A DNA stretch of 6,274 nucleotides from Treponema sp. (lineage in GTDB: Bacteria; Spirochaetota; Spirochaetia; Treponematales; Breznakiellaceae), in NCBI GenBank assembly GCA_031258265.1, contig JAIRNB010000297.1, positions 1-6,274 of the forward strand, written 5' to 3'. Numbering within the stretch: the first letter of the stretch is position 1; the number at the start of each line of letters is the position of its first letter. Below are positions 6,201-6,274 of the stretch, piece after piece. Under the pieces are notes generated by a model that was given only the letters and a program-made list of their open reading frames with translations, had not been told where the DNA came from and did not search any database. The position numbers and the translations under genes are program-made.

Positions 6201-6274
6201 GCGAAACCCCGTAAGACAAAGCCGCCGCCGGTATTATTACTGCGTTTGTTTTGGAATCCGGGCGCATCCCCGCC
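6201..6274. other. 3' flank without a recognisable gene or terminator
   Basis: The 74 nt after the second ABC gene show no start codon with a ribosome binding site, no strong hairpin followed by a T-tract, and no stop-bounded reverse-strand reading frame I can assign. The operon transcript may end beyond the window. Confidence 0.5.

Overview
The window is a compact, GC-rich stretch of bacterial chromosome. All five supported genes are on the + strand, with start codons ATG or GTG and some strong Shine-Dalgarno sites. Nothing fixes the taxon. A NifA-like sigma54 activator, a rhamnose mutarotase and a Thermotoga TM287/TM288-type ABC pair would fit an anaerobic fermentative lineage such as a spirochaete (Treponema-like) or a clostridial relative, but that is a guess, not a sequence-based assignment.

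Layout. Positions 1-407 hold the C-terminal part of a SAM-dependent methyltransferase with a DPPW catalytic motif, probably of the TRM11/UPF0020 nucleic-acid methylase type. After a 61-nt gap, 469-789 encodes a complete L-rhamnose mutarotase (RhaM) with the catalytic tyrosine and histidine at the same residue numbers as in the E. coli enzyme. The 113-nt gap at 790-902 is relatively AT-rich and holds candidate -10 elements, a perfect 7-bp hairpin and an inverted repeat. It is the only plausible control region in the window.

From 903 to 6200 three genes run without a gap. They are a GAF/AAA+/Fis-type sigma54 enhancer-binding protein (903-2549), an ABC exporter half-transporter with a degenerate ATPase site (2546-4324), and a partner half-transporter with the catalytic glutamate but a non-canonical signature motif (4317-6200). 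The overlaps are 4 nt (GTGA) and 8 nt, each with a Shine-Dalgarno sequence inside the upstream gene, so the three are almost certainly co-transcribed and translationally coupled. The two ABC proteins have complementary defects, as expected of a heterodimeric type IV (B-type) exporter of the TM287/288, BmrCD and LmrCD kind.

Interpretation. The most distinctive point is a sigma54 activator welded to a heterodimeric exporter as one regulatory-transport unit. Its sigma54-contact loop reads GAFTDA rather than GAFTGA. The signal sensed by the GAF domain and the substrate exported cannot be read from sequence. I see no mobile elements, CRISPR arrays, tRNA or rRNA genes, and no convincing terminator. 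The last 74 nt hold no supported feature.
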